This document shows positions 1-11,168 of a stretch of 64,000 nt of DNA, piece after piece. The notes below the pieces were generated by a model. It searched no databases. It was given only the letters and a program-made list of their open reading frames with translations, and had not been told where the DNA came from. The DNA is taken from assembly GCF_009730915.1 (NCBI RefSeq), contig NC_052489.1:28203916-28267915 (forward strand), written 5' to 3'. Source of the stretch: Dioscorea cayenensis subsp. rotundata. Taxonomy: Eukaryota; Streptophyta; Magnoliopsida; Dioscoreales; Dioscoreaceae. The translations under genes and the position numbers were made by a program. The stretch's first letter is position 1. Each line of letters begins with the position of its first letter.

Positions 1-97
1 ACATCCCTTTCTCCTCTTCTCTTTCTTGCAAACCTCCATTACTTTCCATTGCTTAACTTGCTAGCTAGCTAGCTAAACAACTAACTAGCTAGCTCTC

Positions 98-442
98 ATG
101 GCCATGGCTAAGCATTCCTACACTTGTGCAGCTCTTTTTCTCATCATGTTCATCCTTGCGTGTGAGCAAACACTGCCATGCAAAGGAAGGAACTTGAGGC
201 TAGAGAATCATAACATCAATGTTGTTGTTCATAATATGAGATGGTTGACGGAAATGGAAGCTAAAAGTGAACATCAAATGGTAAGTGGGACAATTGGAGA
301 GTCTATAGAAGTGCATGATAATTCTTCAAGTAATCTGGTTGACGCTGAGGATGCTCGTCCTACAGCGCCAGGACATAGTCCTGGAGTTGGCCATGTTCTC
401 AATGACAAAGGAGTGGACAAAAACCTCAACAATAGGAATTAA
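98..442 (+). CDS. CEP: CEP-family secreted peptide hormone precursor
   Basis: A 114-residue single-exon precursor. The N-terminus has a hydrophobic stretch (about residues 11-22, rich in A, L, F, I) typical of a secretion signal. The middle is variable. Residues 85-99 read DARPTAPGHSPGVGH, which fits the 15-residue C-TERMINALLY ENCODED PEPTIDE consensus (D-x-RPT-x-PG-x-SPGVGH). In this family the precursor is secreted, the 15-mer is released and its prolines are hydroxylated, and it signals through CEPR-type receptor kinases in nitrogen-demand and root signalling; that role is family knowledge, not visible here. There is one CEP domain, 15 residues from the C-terminus. The start codon is the first ATG of atggccatggct; a second in-frame ATG lies two codons on. 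Decayed relatives of this gene lie at 54397-54620. Confidence 0.88.
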   Translation: MAMAKHSYTCAALFLIMFILACEQTLPCKGRNLRLENHNINVVVHNMRWLTEMEAKSEHQMVSGTIGESIEVHDNSSSNLVDAEDARPTAPGHSPGVGHVLNDKGVDKNLNNRN

Positions 443-670
443 TAGGTAGAGGTACTAGCATATATGTTCTTCTAATATCTAGCTATTCCAATATGCTTTA
501 TTATAGTTTGTTTATGCATTGCTTTCTCTTGTCGCATCGTTGGTTTCTCTCTGTCTTTTTCATATTGAGTTTCTGGTTGTGGTTTAAGTTGTTTGTCAAA
601 TCTTGCTTTGTGTACATATTCTTTTTCAGGTCAATGTTATATGCTTGTTTGCATGGTTCCATATATTCTT

Positions 671-704
<34 letters not shown>

Positions 705-1183
705 GCTCTATATACATATACATAATAGGTTAGTCACAATTTTCCATGCAAAACAACAACAGATGTCATCCTATGATGTGCACGTGAGTTCAGAGGAAAA
801 CACTGCACACCAATCACAATGAACTACAAGTACATTCCTCTGAAATATATATATATATATATAAATACACAGCATTCAATTTAACCAGCAAGTCTAAATG
901 AGCAGACTATTAACCATATATAATTAAATATTATTAAACCTGACTCAATACTCAATAAAATCCTATGTGGGACCTTAAAGATCAAAACCAATGGCTACCG
1001 AGATCCTAATAAAGCAAAAAAGGGGGCTCTCCTAAGACACCGTCCAGCAAAGCAAATAGGAAAAGTGGGGGAAAGTTCCTTGGGTTGAGGAGCCAACGAA
1101 TATAGCTGGATTCCATTGGAATCAAACTGTCACTTTTCTCATAATTTCTTGACATTTTATTGTCCTCTCTTTGGCTCCTTTTA

Positions 1184-1221
<38 letters not shown>

Positions 1222-1473
1222 TGTGTGTTTATCACTCTGGACCTGAAGACAAGCCAGAGCAGGTGAAACTCGCATGCATGCATATATGTGCTTTTTAATC
1301 TCTTTAATTTCCTCTCAAGGCCCCTCTACTCCCACTAATCAAGCTAGTCTTTTGAGTTTTGAAAAGGTTTTTTTTCTCAATCTTAATTAGGTCATGAATA
1401 TAAATATATAATTATGTTCTCTATATATATATATAAAGTTTAGTTTACTAGAGAGCGTGTAAAGGCATGTTCA
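443..1473. other. Intergenic DNA between the CEP gene and the Copia element
   Basis: No gene seen. It holds a (CT)n tract near 670-705 and (TA)n tracts near 845-862 and 1187-1218. Short ORFs here are low-complexity or lack any recognisable domain. The last five bases before the retrotransposon (1469-1473, gttca) would be its target-site duplicate. Confidence 0.6.
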
Positions 1474-2016
1474 TGTAGGAAATATACTACTGAATAGCAT
1501 GCAAATACTATAAACAAGAACTGTAAACCTATAATACAAAATTCACAGTGATATAATAATTCAAAATAATAGTTAGAAATTTCCAGCCTGGGGTAGGCGT
1601 GCGGAAGCACTGCCCTAACGCTGAATTGGCCTCCCTCGTGCAGGATTTTTCCGGCCTCACCCAAGCGCAGGGATACACTAACCCTGGGAAGGAAGAACTC
1701 TCGTAGCCTAGCACGCGTTTGGCTCGAGATATTCCAAAGCGCACCCACAAGGTTCGAGCAAAAGAACCACGGAATGAGAAACAGTAATATTTGGGTTTTC
1801 AGGGCACGCAAAAAAACACCGAGTTCGAGCACGCAAAAAGCACACCCGGAAGAAAGAGAATATGAGAGAAGAAGTAAGCAAGCAAGTGTGTTTTTGGTTC
1901 ATGGTTTAGGCATGTATTTATAGCAAGGAATTCTTTAACAACTATCTCCACTAGGCAATGTGGGACTAAAGGTTTGAGTGTAAAACATGTGGGACCCACA
2001 GGACCCACATCCAACA
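1474..2016 (-). repeat. 3' LTR of the Copia element
   Basis: On the minus strand it begins TGTTGGATGTGGGTCC and ends CCTACA. It matches 7028-7569 along its whole length, with scattered substitutions and indels, most of them in the central 1600-1850 part. The polypurine tract lies at about 2017-2030. Confidence 0.92.
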
Positions 2017-2657
2017 ATCCCCCACTACACTCATAACCTCAAAGTACGACTCAACAATGATAGCGAGATGCAACAAAAGATTTTGGGAAGATAATCAATC
2101 AAAAATATATGATCAAAAAGAATAAGAGATGAACCACTCGAACCTTGGGTTTTCATTTGATCAAGCCAAGGTGTCTTTGAAGACTTGAACCTCAACTTTT
2201 CATTAGAGTTTCCAACTGATAGAGACAGTAGTGAACTGAGTTCTTGAACTACAACTCCTTGAATCAGAATTCAACTTTAATGATGATCTTGTGATTGCTC
2301 TTGGATAAACGGGGTTGGCGCGTTATCGCCATGCGCTCGATATCATTTCATGTAGATTATTAGAGAGTTAGCTCACGACTCTCATAGTCAGGGCTCCCGA
2401 CGACTATCTCCGGATAGGTGAGATCTCCAGAGATATTTGTAGTGTAATATCTCGCTTAACCAGCATTTGATCTCATTAAGAGCTATGCTCAACCTTTACA
2501 CCACTACATGAGAGCACACGTCATAGGAATGGGGTTAAAAGTACATATCTCAAATATGCATACAGTGCTCTCCCAGTCAACCAATCAATAGCTTCCCCTT
2601 GAACTTCTATCCTGGGATCTCCATTCAAAGAAGTAGGGTCACTATTGTTATTGACCT

Positions 2658-5600
2658 TTATGGGCTTAGCCCCATTCCCCTCGACGCCTCGGCTATCATT
2701 TGTCTCGATAAGCCTTTAGTCATGCAATCTGCTAGATTTAGCTCTGACTTTATGTAATCAATGCTCACAACGTTGTGCTTCAGATGTCTCCATACTGACT
2801 TGTGGCGGATCCGCATATGCCTGTTCATTTTATCATTAGTACTTTCACGTTTGCACAGTTCAATAGCAGATTTAGAATCACAATGTATAGCAATAGGAGG
2901 CATAGGAGAACACATAACAGGAATTTTAGAAAGTAAATTTCTAATCCACTCAGCCTTTGTGCATGTAGAATCAAGCGCAATCAATTCAGCTTCCATGGTG
3001 CTCCTAGCATTGAGCTTCTGCTTAGCAGATTTCCATTGGATAGCTCCCCCACCAAGTAAGAATACTTGGCCTGAGGTTGATTTAAGATCTACCGAGTCAG
3101 ATATCCAGTTGGCATCTGTGTATCCCTCTACCACACTAGGGAATCCAGAGTACCTCAGTCCAAAAGTCATAGAACCTTTTAGGAATCTGAGAACCCTCTC
3201 AAGAGCAAACCAATGTTCTTGATTTGGGTTACTGGTATATCTACTCAGTCTAGATACGGAATACGCGATGTTAGGTCTAGTTCTGTTCGATAGATACATC
3301 AAAGATCCTATGATTTGAGCATAGAGATCTTGATTTACAGGTTCACCTTTGTTTTTCTTAAGGTGTACACTGGGGTCAAAAGGTGTAGCAACAGATTTGC
3401 AATCCAGATATCCGTATTTCTCCAACACTTTCTTAGTGTAATGAGATTGGGATAATGTGATGCCATATCATCGATCTCGTAAAGCTTGATTCCTAGGATA
3501 ACATTAGCTTCTCCTAGATCTTTCATATCAAACTTATCGCTCGTGAAAGTTCTTGACATCACATGATAAGATTAAGATCGAAGCAAAGATAAGCAAATCA
3601 TCAACATACAAGCACACAATAACACATTTGCCATCTACTAATTTCTCAGTAAAGACACTCGTCATAGTTGTTTACAACAAATCCATAAGAGATGATTGTA
3701 GAGTCAAACTTGGCATGCCACTGCTTTGGGGCTTGCTTCAGTCCATAAAGAGATTTTAAAAGTTTGCAGACCTTGTGTTCTTGTCCAGGGATAACAAAGC
3801 CTTCAGGTTGCTCCATGTAAATTTCTTCATCTAAATCACCATTTAAGAAAGCAGTCTTTACATCCATTTGATGGATTTCAAGACTGAAAGCAGAGGCAAG
3901 TGCTATAAGGATCCTAATGGTGGTGGTGCGAGCAACTGGTAAGTAGGTGTCAAAGTAATCAAGTCCCTCTTTCTGTTTGAACCCTTTTGCAACTAACCTG
4001 GCCTTGAACTTTTCAATGGATCCATCGGGTCTCAGCTTCTTCCTGAAGACCCATTTACAGCCCAAAGGTTTACTCCCAAGAGGCAAGGAAGTAAGTATCC
4101 AGGTGTGGTTACTCATGATTGAGTGGTACTCATCATCTATAGCTTCTTTCCAAAAAACTGAATCAACAGAAGCCATAGCCTCTTGATAAGTGGTAGGAGT
4201 ATCCTCAATCATGAAGGTGACAAAATCATCACCTAGGTTCCTTTCCACTCTACCTCTTTTGCTTCTTCTAGGTTCCTGTACAGGGATAGGAACTGATCCA
4301 GAAGTAGAGCTAGAGGTCAGAGGTACAGAAGGACTGGGATTGGAGGCTGATCTCATAGGGAAGATGTTCTCAAAGTAGACAGCATCTCTAACTTCAATGA
4401 TAGTGTTTCTAGTTATTTCACTCACCTCTGAGTTAATAACTAGGAATCTTCCAACATTGCTATCTCAGAGCATACCCTACAAACACTGTGATCTAAGGTT
4501 TTAGGGCCTATCTTCCGGGTTCTAAGATCAGGGATCTTAACCTTAGCTAGACACCCCCACACTTTGAAGTAGTTGAGCTGTGGGGCTCTTCCTTTCCAAA
4601 GTTCATATGGTGTTGTGCTACGGTCCTTCAAAGGAATCCTATTCAGGATAAAACAAGCTGAGAGCAAAGCCTCCCCCACAAGTTCTCGTGCACACCGTAA
4701 CTTAATAGCATGGCATTTACCATGTCCATCAATGTCCTGCTTTTTTTCTTTCAAAGAACCCCATTGACTCGGGAGTGTAAGGAGCGATGAACTCATGCAC
4801 AATCCCATTCTGTTCGCAGAATGAAGACATTGCATTAGAAGTATACTCTCCACCTCTATCAGATCTAAGAACCTTAATGGTCTTGCCTAGTCGATTCTCG
4901 ACTTCGGCTTTGAAAAATCATGAACTTGCTAAGGGCTTCATCTTTGGATTTCGACTGTGTAGGTATAAACGTAATCGAGAATGATCATCGATGAAAGTAA
5001 TGAAATAACGGTTTCCCCGCCTCGGTAGGAGGTCTACAAGAATCACAAATATCATCGTGGATCAAATCAAGAACTTCGTAATTACGGTGAATGCGAGGAA
5101 AAGGTTTCTTGGGTAATTTGGCTTGAACACGATTTGACATTTAGAAACTTGATCAATCTTGGATTTAGGAATCAGTTCAAGGTTCATCAACCTTCTAATG
5201 GATCCAAAGTTTATATGACCCAATCTTCCATGCCAAACATCAAAAGATTCAATATTTAAGACAACAGAAGAAGAAGAAAGATAATCAGAACTTTCATTGA
5301 TAGATAAATTAGAAGGTTCACATACATTGAGCTTGAACAGACCACCAGATACAAAACCTTTACCAACAAAAAGATTACTCCTGGAGATTACAAGACGATT
5401 TGACTCAAGTACAATCTTATAACCAGACTGAATCAAAAGGGAACCACTGATAAGATTTTTTCTAATGTCGGGTACATGCTGAACGTCTAACAGAGTGAGA
5501 ACTTTCCCAGATGTCATCTTTAAATCAATCCGTCCTCTCCCTAACACGTGTGCTACTGAGTCATTTCCAAGAGTAACACATCCTCCACTTGAGAGCTGAT

Positions 5601-6037
5601 AAGTGGAGAACCAGAGAATCGGGTCATGCAAAACATGGACGTTAGCACCAGAATCAAGGAACCACTCTAGGTTTTGACAAGTCAAATTGACAGAAGGAAT
5701 GAAAGATACTGACCTAAAGAATGTCCCAGAGGAAGGTTCACCCATCTCAAGTACATTTACTTGCGGTTTGGGTGGACCGGAGTTTTTTGCTGACAGGTTC
5801 AGTCTTACGGAAGAAGCAATCACGAGCAACATGGTTTGTCCTACCACAAACAAAACAGTGTTTAGGACTTTTCTCATAAGGTTTAGAAGCGTAAGATTTG
5901 GGTTCTCGAGAGGTTTGAGAACGAGAATGGGTTGGCTTGCCCTTGGCCTTAAAGGATTTCCCTTTAGGGGAAAACTGACGACCTCTATCAGAAGAGTGGG
6001 TATTCCTAGAGCTTTTTAGAGCTATTAGGGCTATCAC
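2658..6037 (-). pseudogene. Copia gag-pol polyprotein, frameshifted
   Basis: Five blocks, high to low coordinate, in different frames. Gag end at 5747-6037 has a CCHC knuckle (C-x2-C-x4-H-x4-C, CFVCGRTNHVARDC). Protease and GAG-pre-integrase lie at 5062-5877, with the aspartic motif DSGA and the HGRLGH zinc-binding start of integrase. An integrase piece lies at 4440-4853. Reverse transcriptase at 3646-4425 contains WVFRKK and QMDVKTAFLNG; the catalytic YVDDLL is encoded near 3590-3610 but in another frame, after a stop at 3646. RNase H at 2658-3428 has DANW, TMEAE and a late D-x-K. Each domain is recognisable, but no single frame joins them, so the copy cannot make its own polyprotein. Confidence 0.9.
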
Positions 6038-7027
6038 TATGTTCAGTTAGATAAACCCGCCTTTATGAGGATCTACACCCTTAGAGAAGATTCGGTTGGC
6101 TTCCTCAATTCTAATGGTGTTGTAAACTCCTACAAGGTCCAAGGAATCAATCTTGTGTCTAAGTCCATTTGCAAAGCTCCCGACCAAGAAGGTGGTAGCT
6201 TGTTCAGGAGAATGGACACAATGTGGCTCTCATTGATACGCATGCATCACACTTCTCTATGGCACTAAGGTAGTCCCGAAAGGTGTGAATCGTTTCTCCC
6301 ATCTCTACTCCAGCTCTACCATCTTGTAGTTTTCAAACTCTATGCTCGTGTGGCTAATCCTAGTAGCATTATCAGGGCCATACTCCTTTTCTAGGGCACT
6401 CCATATATCCTTAGCAGTCTTATAATCAAAGTATTTGTCATAAATACGATCGTAAAAGAATGCTAAGAATTCTATGGCGAAGTGGGAAATCGATCTCTTC
6501 GGAGTTTTTACTAGGAGCTAAGGAGCTAGATGTTTGGTCTACAAATCGAGATGGATAATCGACTGAAGTCCACTAGGATCAAGATCGGAGGAATCGTAAT
6601 CGTGAGGATAGAGTAAGAGTCTGTGGATACTCCTAAGGTGTACAACCAAAATTCAAACTCGATGTTTCCACCTCCTAAAGTTCACCTTACATCAAACTTG
6701 ACGAGTTTACACAGTGATCGATTGATGCATCCATGTGTGTGTGTAATGTACGTTAATCAGGGTTCAAGGTCTACTAATGTGACACAAGCAAGTTTTTTAA
6801 TGTGCATAAATTGATTTGCGTAAAATACAATCATCGTAGAACTATATGTATAAGAATACGAGATACAGTATTATATGTATGAATATAGTATACATGATAT
6901 CTACGTATAAAGTACAGTCTATAGTATTATGCGTACAAAATATAATATCGCAGAATATGCTTATAAAATACAGAAATATATTTGCAGCTAAACAGTTTAT
7001 TTATAAGACAGCAATTCAGCGTTAGAA

Positions 7028-7569
7028 TGTAGGAAATATACTACTGAATAGTATGCAAATACTATAAACAAGAACTGTAAACCTATAATACAAAATTCAC
7101 AGTGATATAATAATTCAAAATAATAGTTAGAAATTTCCAGACTGGGGTGGGCGTGCGAGAAGCACTGCTAACGTGAATTGGCCTCCCTCGCGTGCAGGAT
7201 TTTCTCGGCCTCACTCCAAGCGCTGAGGATACACTAACTTGGGAAGGAAGAACTCTCGTAGCCCTAGCACGTTTGGGCGTCGAGATATTCAAAACACACC
7301 CACAAGGTTCGAGTGAAAGAACGATAGAATGAGAAACAGAATATTTGGGTTTCCGAGCACGCATACACGCGCAGGGATTCAGGACACCATAGCACTTTGC
7401 AGGAAGAAAGAGAATATGAGAGAAAAGTAAGTAAGCAAGTGTGTTTTTGGTTCATGGTTCTAGGCATGTATTTATAGCGAGGAATTCTTTACTGCTATCT
7501 CCACTAGGCGATGTGGGACTAAAGGTTTGAGTGTAAAACATGTGGGACCCACAGGACCCACATCCAACA
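7028..7569 (-). repeat. 5' LTR of the Copia element
   Basis: Upstream LTR of the minus-strand element, aligned end to end with 1474-2016. Differences include lost or gained single bases in short runs and a diverged block at about 7340-7400. Contig A ends one base beyond this LTR. Confidence 0.92.
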
Positions 7570-7570
7570 G

Positions 7571-8570
7571 NNNNNNNNNNNNNNNNNNNNNNNNNNNNNN
7601 NNNNNNNNNNNNNNNNNNNNNNNNNNNNNNNNNNNNNNNNNNNNNNNNNNNNNNNNNNNNNNNNNNNNNNNNNNNNNNNNNNNNNNNNNNNNNNNNNNNN
7701 NNNNNNNNNNNNNNNNNNNNNNNNNNNNNNNNNNNNNNNNNNNNNNNNNNNNNNNNNNNNNNNNNNNNNNNNNNNNNNNNNNNNNNNNNNNNNNNNNNNN
7801 NNNNNNNNNNNNNNNNNNNNNNNNNNNNNNNNNNNNNNNNNNNNNNNNNNNNNNNNNNNNNNNNNNNNNNNNNNNNNNNNNNNNNNNNNNNNNNNNNNNN
7901 NNNNNNNNNNNNNNNNNNNNNNNNNNNNNNNNNNNNNNNNNNNNNNNNNNNNNNNNNNNNNNNNNNNNNNNNNNNNNNNNNNNNNNNNNNNNNNNNNNNN
8001 NNNNNNNNNNNNNNNNNNNNNNNNNNNNNNNNNNNNNNNNNNNNNNNNNNNNNNNNNNNNNNNNNNNNNNNNNNNNNNNNNNNNNNNNNNNNNNNNNNNN
8101 NNNNNNNNNNNNNNNNNNNNNNNNNNNNNNNNNNNNNNNNNNNNNNNNNNNNNNNNNNNNNNNNNNNNNNNNNNNNNNNNNNNNNNNNNNNNNNNNNNNN
8201 NNNNNNNNNNNNNNNNNNNNNNNNNNNNNNNNNNNNNNNNNNNNNNNNNNNNNNNNNNNNNNNNNNNNNNNNNNNNNNNNNNNNNNNNNNNNNNNNNNNN
8301 NNNNNNNNNNNNNNNNNNNNNNNNNNNNNNNNNNNNNNNNNNNNNNNNNNNNNNNNNNNNNNNNNNNNNNNNNNNNNNNNNNNNNNNNNNNNNNNNNNNN
8401 NNNNNNNNNNNNNNNNNNNNNNNNNNNNNNNNNNNNNNNNNNNNNNNNNNNNNNNNNNNNNNNNNNNNNNNNNNNNNNNNNNNNNNNNNNNNNNNNNNNN
8501 NNNNNNNNNNNNNNNNNNNNNNNNNNNNNNNNNNNNNNNNNNNNNNNNNNNNNNNNNNNNNNNNNNNNNN
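7571..8570. other. Assembly gap, exactly 1000 N
   Basis: A run of 1000 N. The round length indicates a scaffolding placeholder, not a measured distance. It separates the end of a Copia LTR from the start of the left MADS-gene arm. ORFs called through it are meaningless. Confidence 0.99.
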
Positions 8571-9177
8571 CGATTGAAAGTGTTCATAAAATTTTTAAAT
8601 TTTAACTTCTACCCTTTATGAATGATTAAGGTGGATACTTATAATAAGACGTGTGTGTGAGTGAAAATTGAGCCCAAAAATTTGGGCTTATTTTTCACTA
8701 ATATATTTTCAAAGGTGAGATGAATAATTACAACTGACAAAACATGTTACATGACAAAATAAAATTAAGAGTCCTATCATCACCACTTTGTATATAGGTT
8801 ATATCTATGTAAGTGCTAATAATAGGCGTTGCACATCCATTAAAGAGCGTACAAATGAACAGATTAATCTTGAGCGGAGAACATATATAAGTTTATTTGA
8901 AGAATAGTGAGGAACATGCAGTTTGTTTTAGTAACTTATAAAAGCATGATATTTTTGTGGGCCATTATATTGTGTCTTAGTAAGTCCAAGTTCATATATA
9001 TATATATATACGTTCTTGAATGCATTGATTGAGTGTTTAGACTCGCAATCCATGCTTATAATATCATACGATCATAGAGGTTAAAAAAAAACAGAATATA
9101 TATGTTGTAAAGAATAATGAGAAAAATCAAACCACATTGGAAACATGAAAGTCTTGAATTAATCTTTGAAAGAAATT

Positions 9178-9214
<37 letters not shown>

Positions 9215-9364
9215 TAATTTAATATGTTTGAAGACTAATTATGATTTTCTTCATTGTATTGTACCATATATTGTACTATATATATAAGAATGTCTCCCTG
9301 CATTTCTAATTATTGAAATGAGATGGAATTGTTACTGTTTTTTTATTTCATTTTATTTCTTTAG
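8571..9364. other. Intron or upstream part of the left MADS copy
   Basis: No coding exon recognised. The MADS-domain exon and exon 2 should lie 5' of 9365 but are not in this stretch; they may be in or beyond the gap. It contains an imperfect palindrome around 8660-8700 (gagcccaaa / tttgggctta) and (AT)n tracts at about 9000 and 9181-9210. Confidence 0.6.
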
Positions 9365-10413
9365 AAAAACAACAGTGGCTATGCAGCTTTGATGAAAGAT
9401 TATGCTGATCAACTTCGCCAATTGAGGGTTAATTGGTTCTTTCATATTATTTTTGGTATAAATTAACAATCATCAATTTATAATTTTATGTGGGGAACTA
9501 TAATGCTTTAAGCCATTGCAGACAAATGAGAGGGGAAGACCTCCAGGGATTAACTTTGGAGGAGTTAGTGCATCTTGAGAGAACAATTGATATTGGATTA
9601 GCTCGTGTGATTGAAAGAAAGGTATATGTACATGATATTAATCACTTTTATATGAGTATTTATATAATTACATTATTAGCTTTATATAGTTGTTACTTCC
9701 CCTTAGCAATATTGATAGTCTCTGTTGTTAATATGACTATGTTTTTCTCTCTTTCTAATAATGCACATTTACATTATCCAAATATTTTCTAATAACCATC
9801 TGTTTTCAGGGACAACAAATAATGGAAGAGTTAAATAGCCTCCAACAAAAGGTGACAAATATAAGTTTCTCTTAATGCTCTTATTTCTTATTCTCTTTGG
9901 TTTTCCTTTAAATTAAGTATCTATGTATGTATTGATTGTCTGCCATATTGAAGGGAATGCAATTGCTGGAGGAAAAATAAGAGGCTGAAAAGAAAAGGTC
10001 TTCTGTGTTTATTTCTTTTTGCTTGATTTATAATGAGTGTGCATGCATGCATGCATTGTTATATGTATAAAGAAATGCTATAACATGGAGTTTGAAGAAT
10101 TAAATAGATGGAGGAGATGTGCATGGTTGAGAAGCAGGCTGTGATTGATCATGACCCAATGAATGGTTTCCATGAAGATGTCCAATGTTCCTCTGAATCA
10201 GTTCCAGAACATTGTGATCAACCCTCTGATACATCACTTAAACTTGGGTAAGAGCTTGTCAATCATTGAAAGCCCCTTTTGCTTTCTATATATAGAACTG
10301 GAGTACAGGTTTTGGAAAATAAGAAAATTATCAAGTAGTGATGTGTTTATCTTCTTCTCTTTTTTTTTATAATTTGTTTTTGAAGGCTACCAAGCTCTGA
10401 TCACTGGGAGTGA
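9365..10413 (+). pseudogene. SVP-like MIKC MADS-box gene, 3' exons, frame broken (left copy)
   Basis: Exons 3-8 of a type II MADS gene encoding the K box and C-terminus: 9365-9427, 9522-9621, 9810-9851, 9954-9997, 10108-10247, 10386-10413. Exon 4 (100 bp) and exon 5 (42 bp) have the canonical MIKC lengths. K-box text such as QMRGEDLQGLTLEELVHLE and the ending LKLGLPSSDHWE point to the SVP/AGL24 (StMADS11) clade of DNA-binding repressors or activators of flowering and dormancy. Compared with the copy at 61532-62575, exon 3 has one extra G at the splice donor (ttgaggg against ttgagg). Exon 6 has two extra A's, giving a TAA at 9978-9980. All three extra bases lie in short homopolymers next to a contig end, so sequencing error is as likely as true decay. 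The MADS-domain exons are not present. Confidence 0.8.
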
Positions 10414-10889
10414 AGAACAAACAGCATGCAATGCATGGGTATGTCCTTAAGTTCTTAACAGTGATTAATGAAAGCTTTGAGATTTTTTAAGTGGAGCATG
10501 TAATTTGTTGACTTTTCCAGTTGTGCGAATGCTCAGATGGTCCCTACATTTTTGGAATAAAAAAGTTTGTTTCATGAGTTGATGACAACCTGGGCATCAC
10601 TGTTGCCCATGAAACATGTCTGTCATTGAATCTCTCCTTTTTAAGTGGCAATCTTGCTACCATGAAATTGAATGGTTCTTGTTTTTGTTTATTTATTTCT
10701 GAATAAAATTGAATTGAAAGATGGATAAGCAGTGAACTCATCATCATCATCAACATATCTGTATGTATGTGCACTTATATATACTAAATATAAAATATTG
10801 CTTGTCTTTTATTTCAAAAAAGGACTCATATTTGTCTGTTCTTCTGCCAACTTATATATATATATATATATATGTGCGTGTGTGTGTGT

Positions 10890-11062
10890 AAATGATGTTC
10901 TTTGTTAAAAGATGATGTTCTTTGTTAGAAAATGTGTATCCAAAAGTTCTATATATATATATATATATATAAATGATGTTCTTTGTTAGAAAATGTGTAT
11001 CCAAAAGTTCAATATATATATATATATATATAAATGATGTTCTTTGTTAAAGGATATATGTA
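10890..11062. repeat. Minisatellite, about 60-bp unit, three copies
   Basis: Each unit reads aaatgatgttctttgttaga, then aaatgtgtatccaaaagttc, then an (AT)n run. Three successive units differ mainly in (AT)n length. The same array lies inverted at about 60890-61060. Confidence 0.8.
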
Positions 11063-11067
11063 TCCAA

Positions 11068-11168
11068 AAGTTAAAAGCTATCTTTTTTCTGTATTTGGTT
11101 TGTTGTTTGTATAAAGTGTGATTTATCCACTTTCATAAAAATTTAAAAAAAAAGAAGTTAAAAGCTAT
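11068..11168 (+). mobile_element. 5'-truncated LINE tail with 14-bp target-site duplication
   Basis: The sequence aagttaaaagctat occurs at 11068-11081 and again at 11155-11168. Between them lie 73 bp ending in gtgatttatccactttcata and an A-rich tail. A short 3' fragment with a poly-A tail and long direct repeats is the signature of target-primed LINE insertion. The same insertion is present at about 60790-60880 in the other arm, so it predates the split of the two copies. Confidence 0.7.

Larger units (their letters stand above)
1474..7569 (-). mobile_element. Ty1/Copia LTR retrotransposon, decayed, minus strand
   Basis: A full-length but inactive Copia element. Two LTRs of about 540 bp (1474-2016 and 7028-7569) start TG and end CA. 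A purine tract (agtggggga on the minus strand) sits directly inside the low-coordinate LTR, which sets the orientation. On the minus strand the order is gag zinc knuckle, protease, integrase, reverse transcriptase, RNase H; this PR-INT-RT-RH order defines Copia. Reading frames are broken repeatedly. I could not recognise a primer-binding site after the upstream LTR. The LTRs differ by many substitutions and small indels, so the insertion is not recent. The target-site duplicate cannot be checked because the upstream side meets the assembly gap after a single base (g, agreeing with the first base of gttca). Confidence 0.92.

Noticed and set aside
493-822. 109-codon ORF after the CEP gene
   Set aside because: Made largely of Phe/Leu runs and a (CT)n-encoded Ser-Leu repeat; no homology recognised.
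2761-3222. 153-codon plus-strand ORF
   Set aside because: Antisense to the Copia RNase H region; no domain of its own.
7472-8621. Long ORFs of 345-371 codons on both strands
   Set aside because: They consist of the 1000-N gap read as open; no real sequence supports them. The same holds for the ORFs across 58805-59958.
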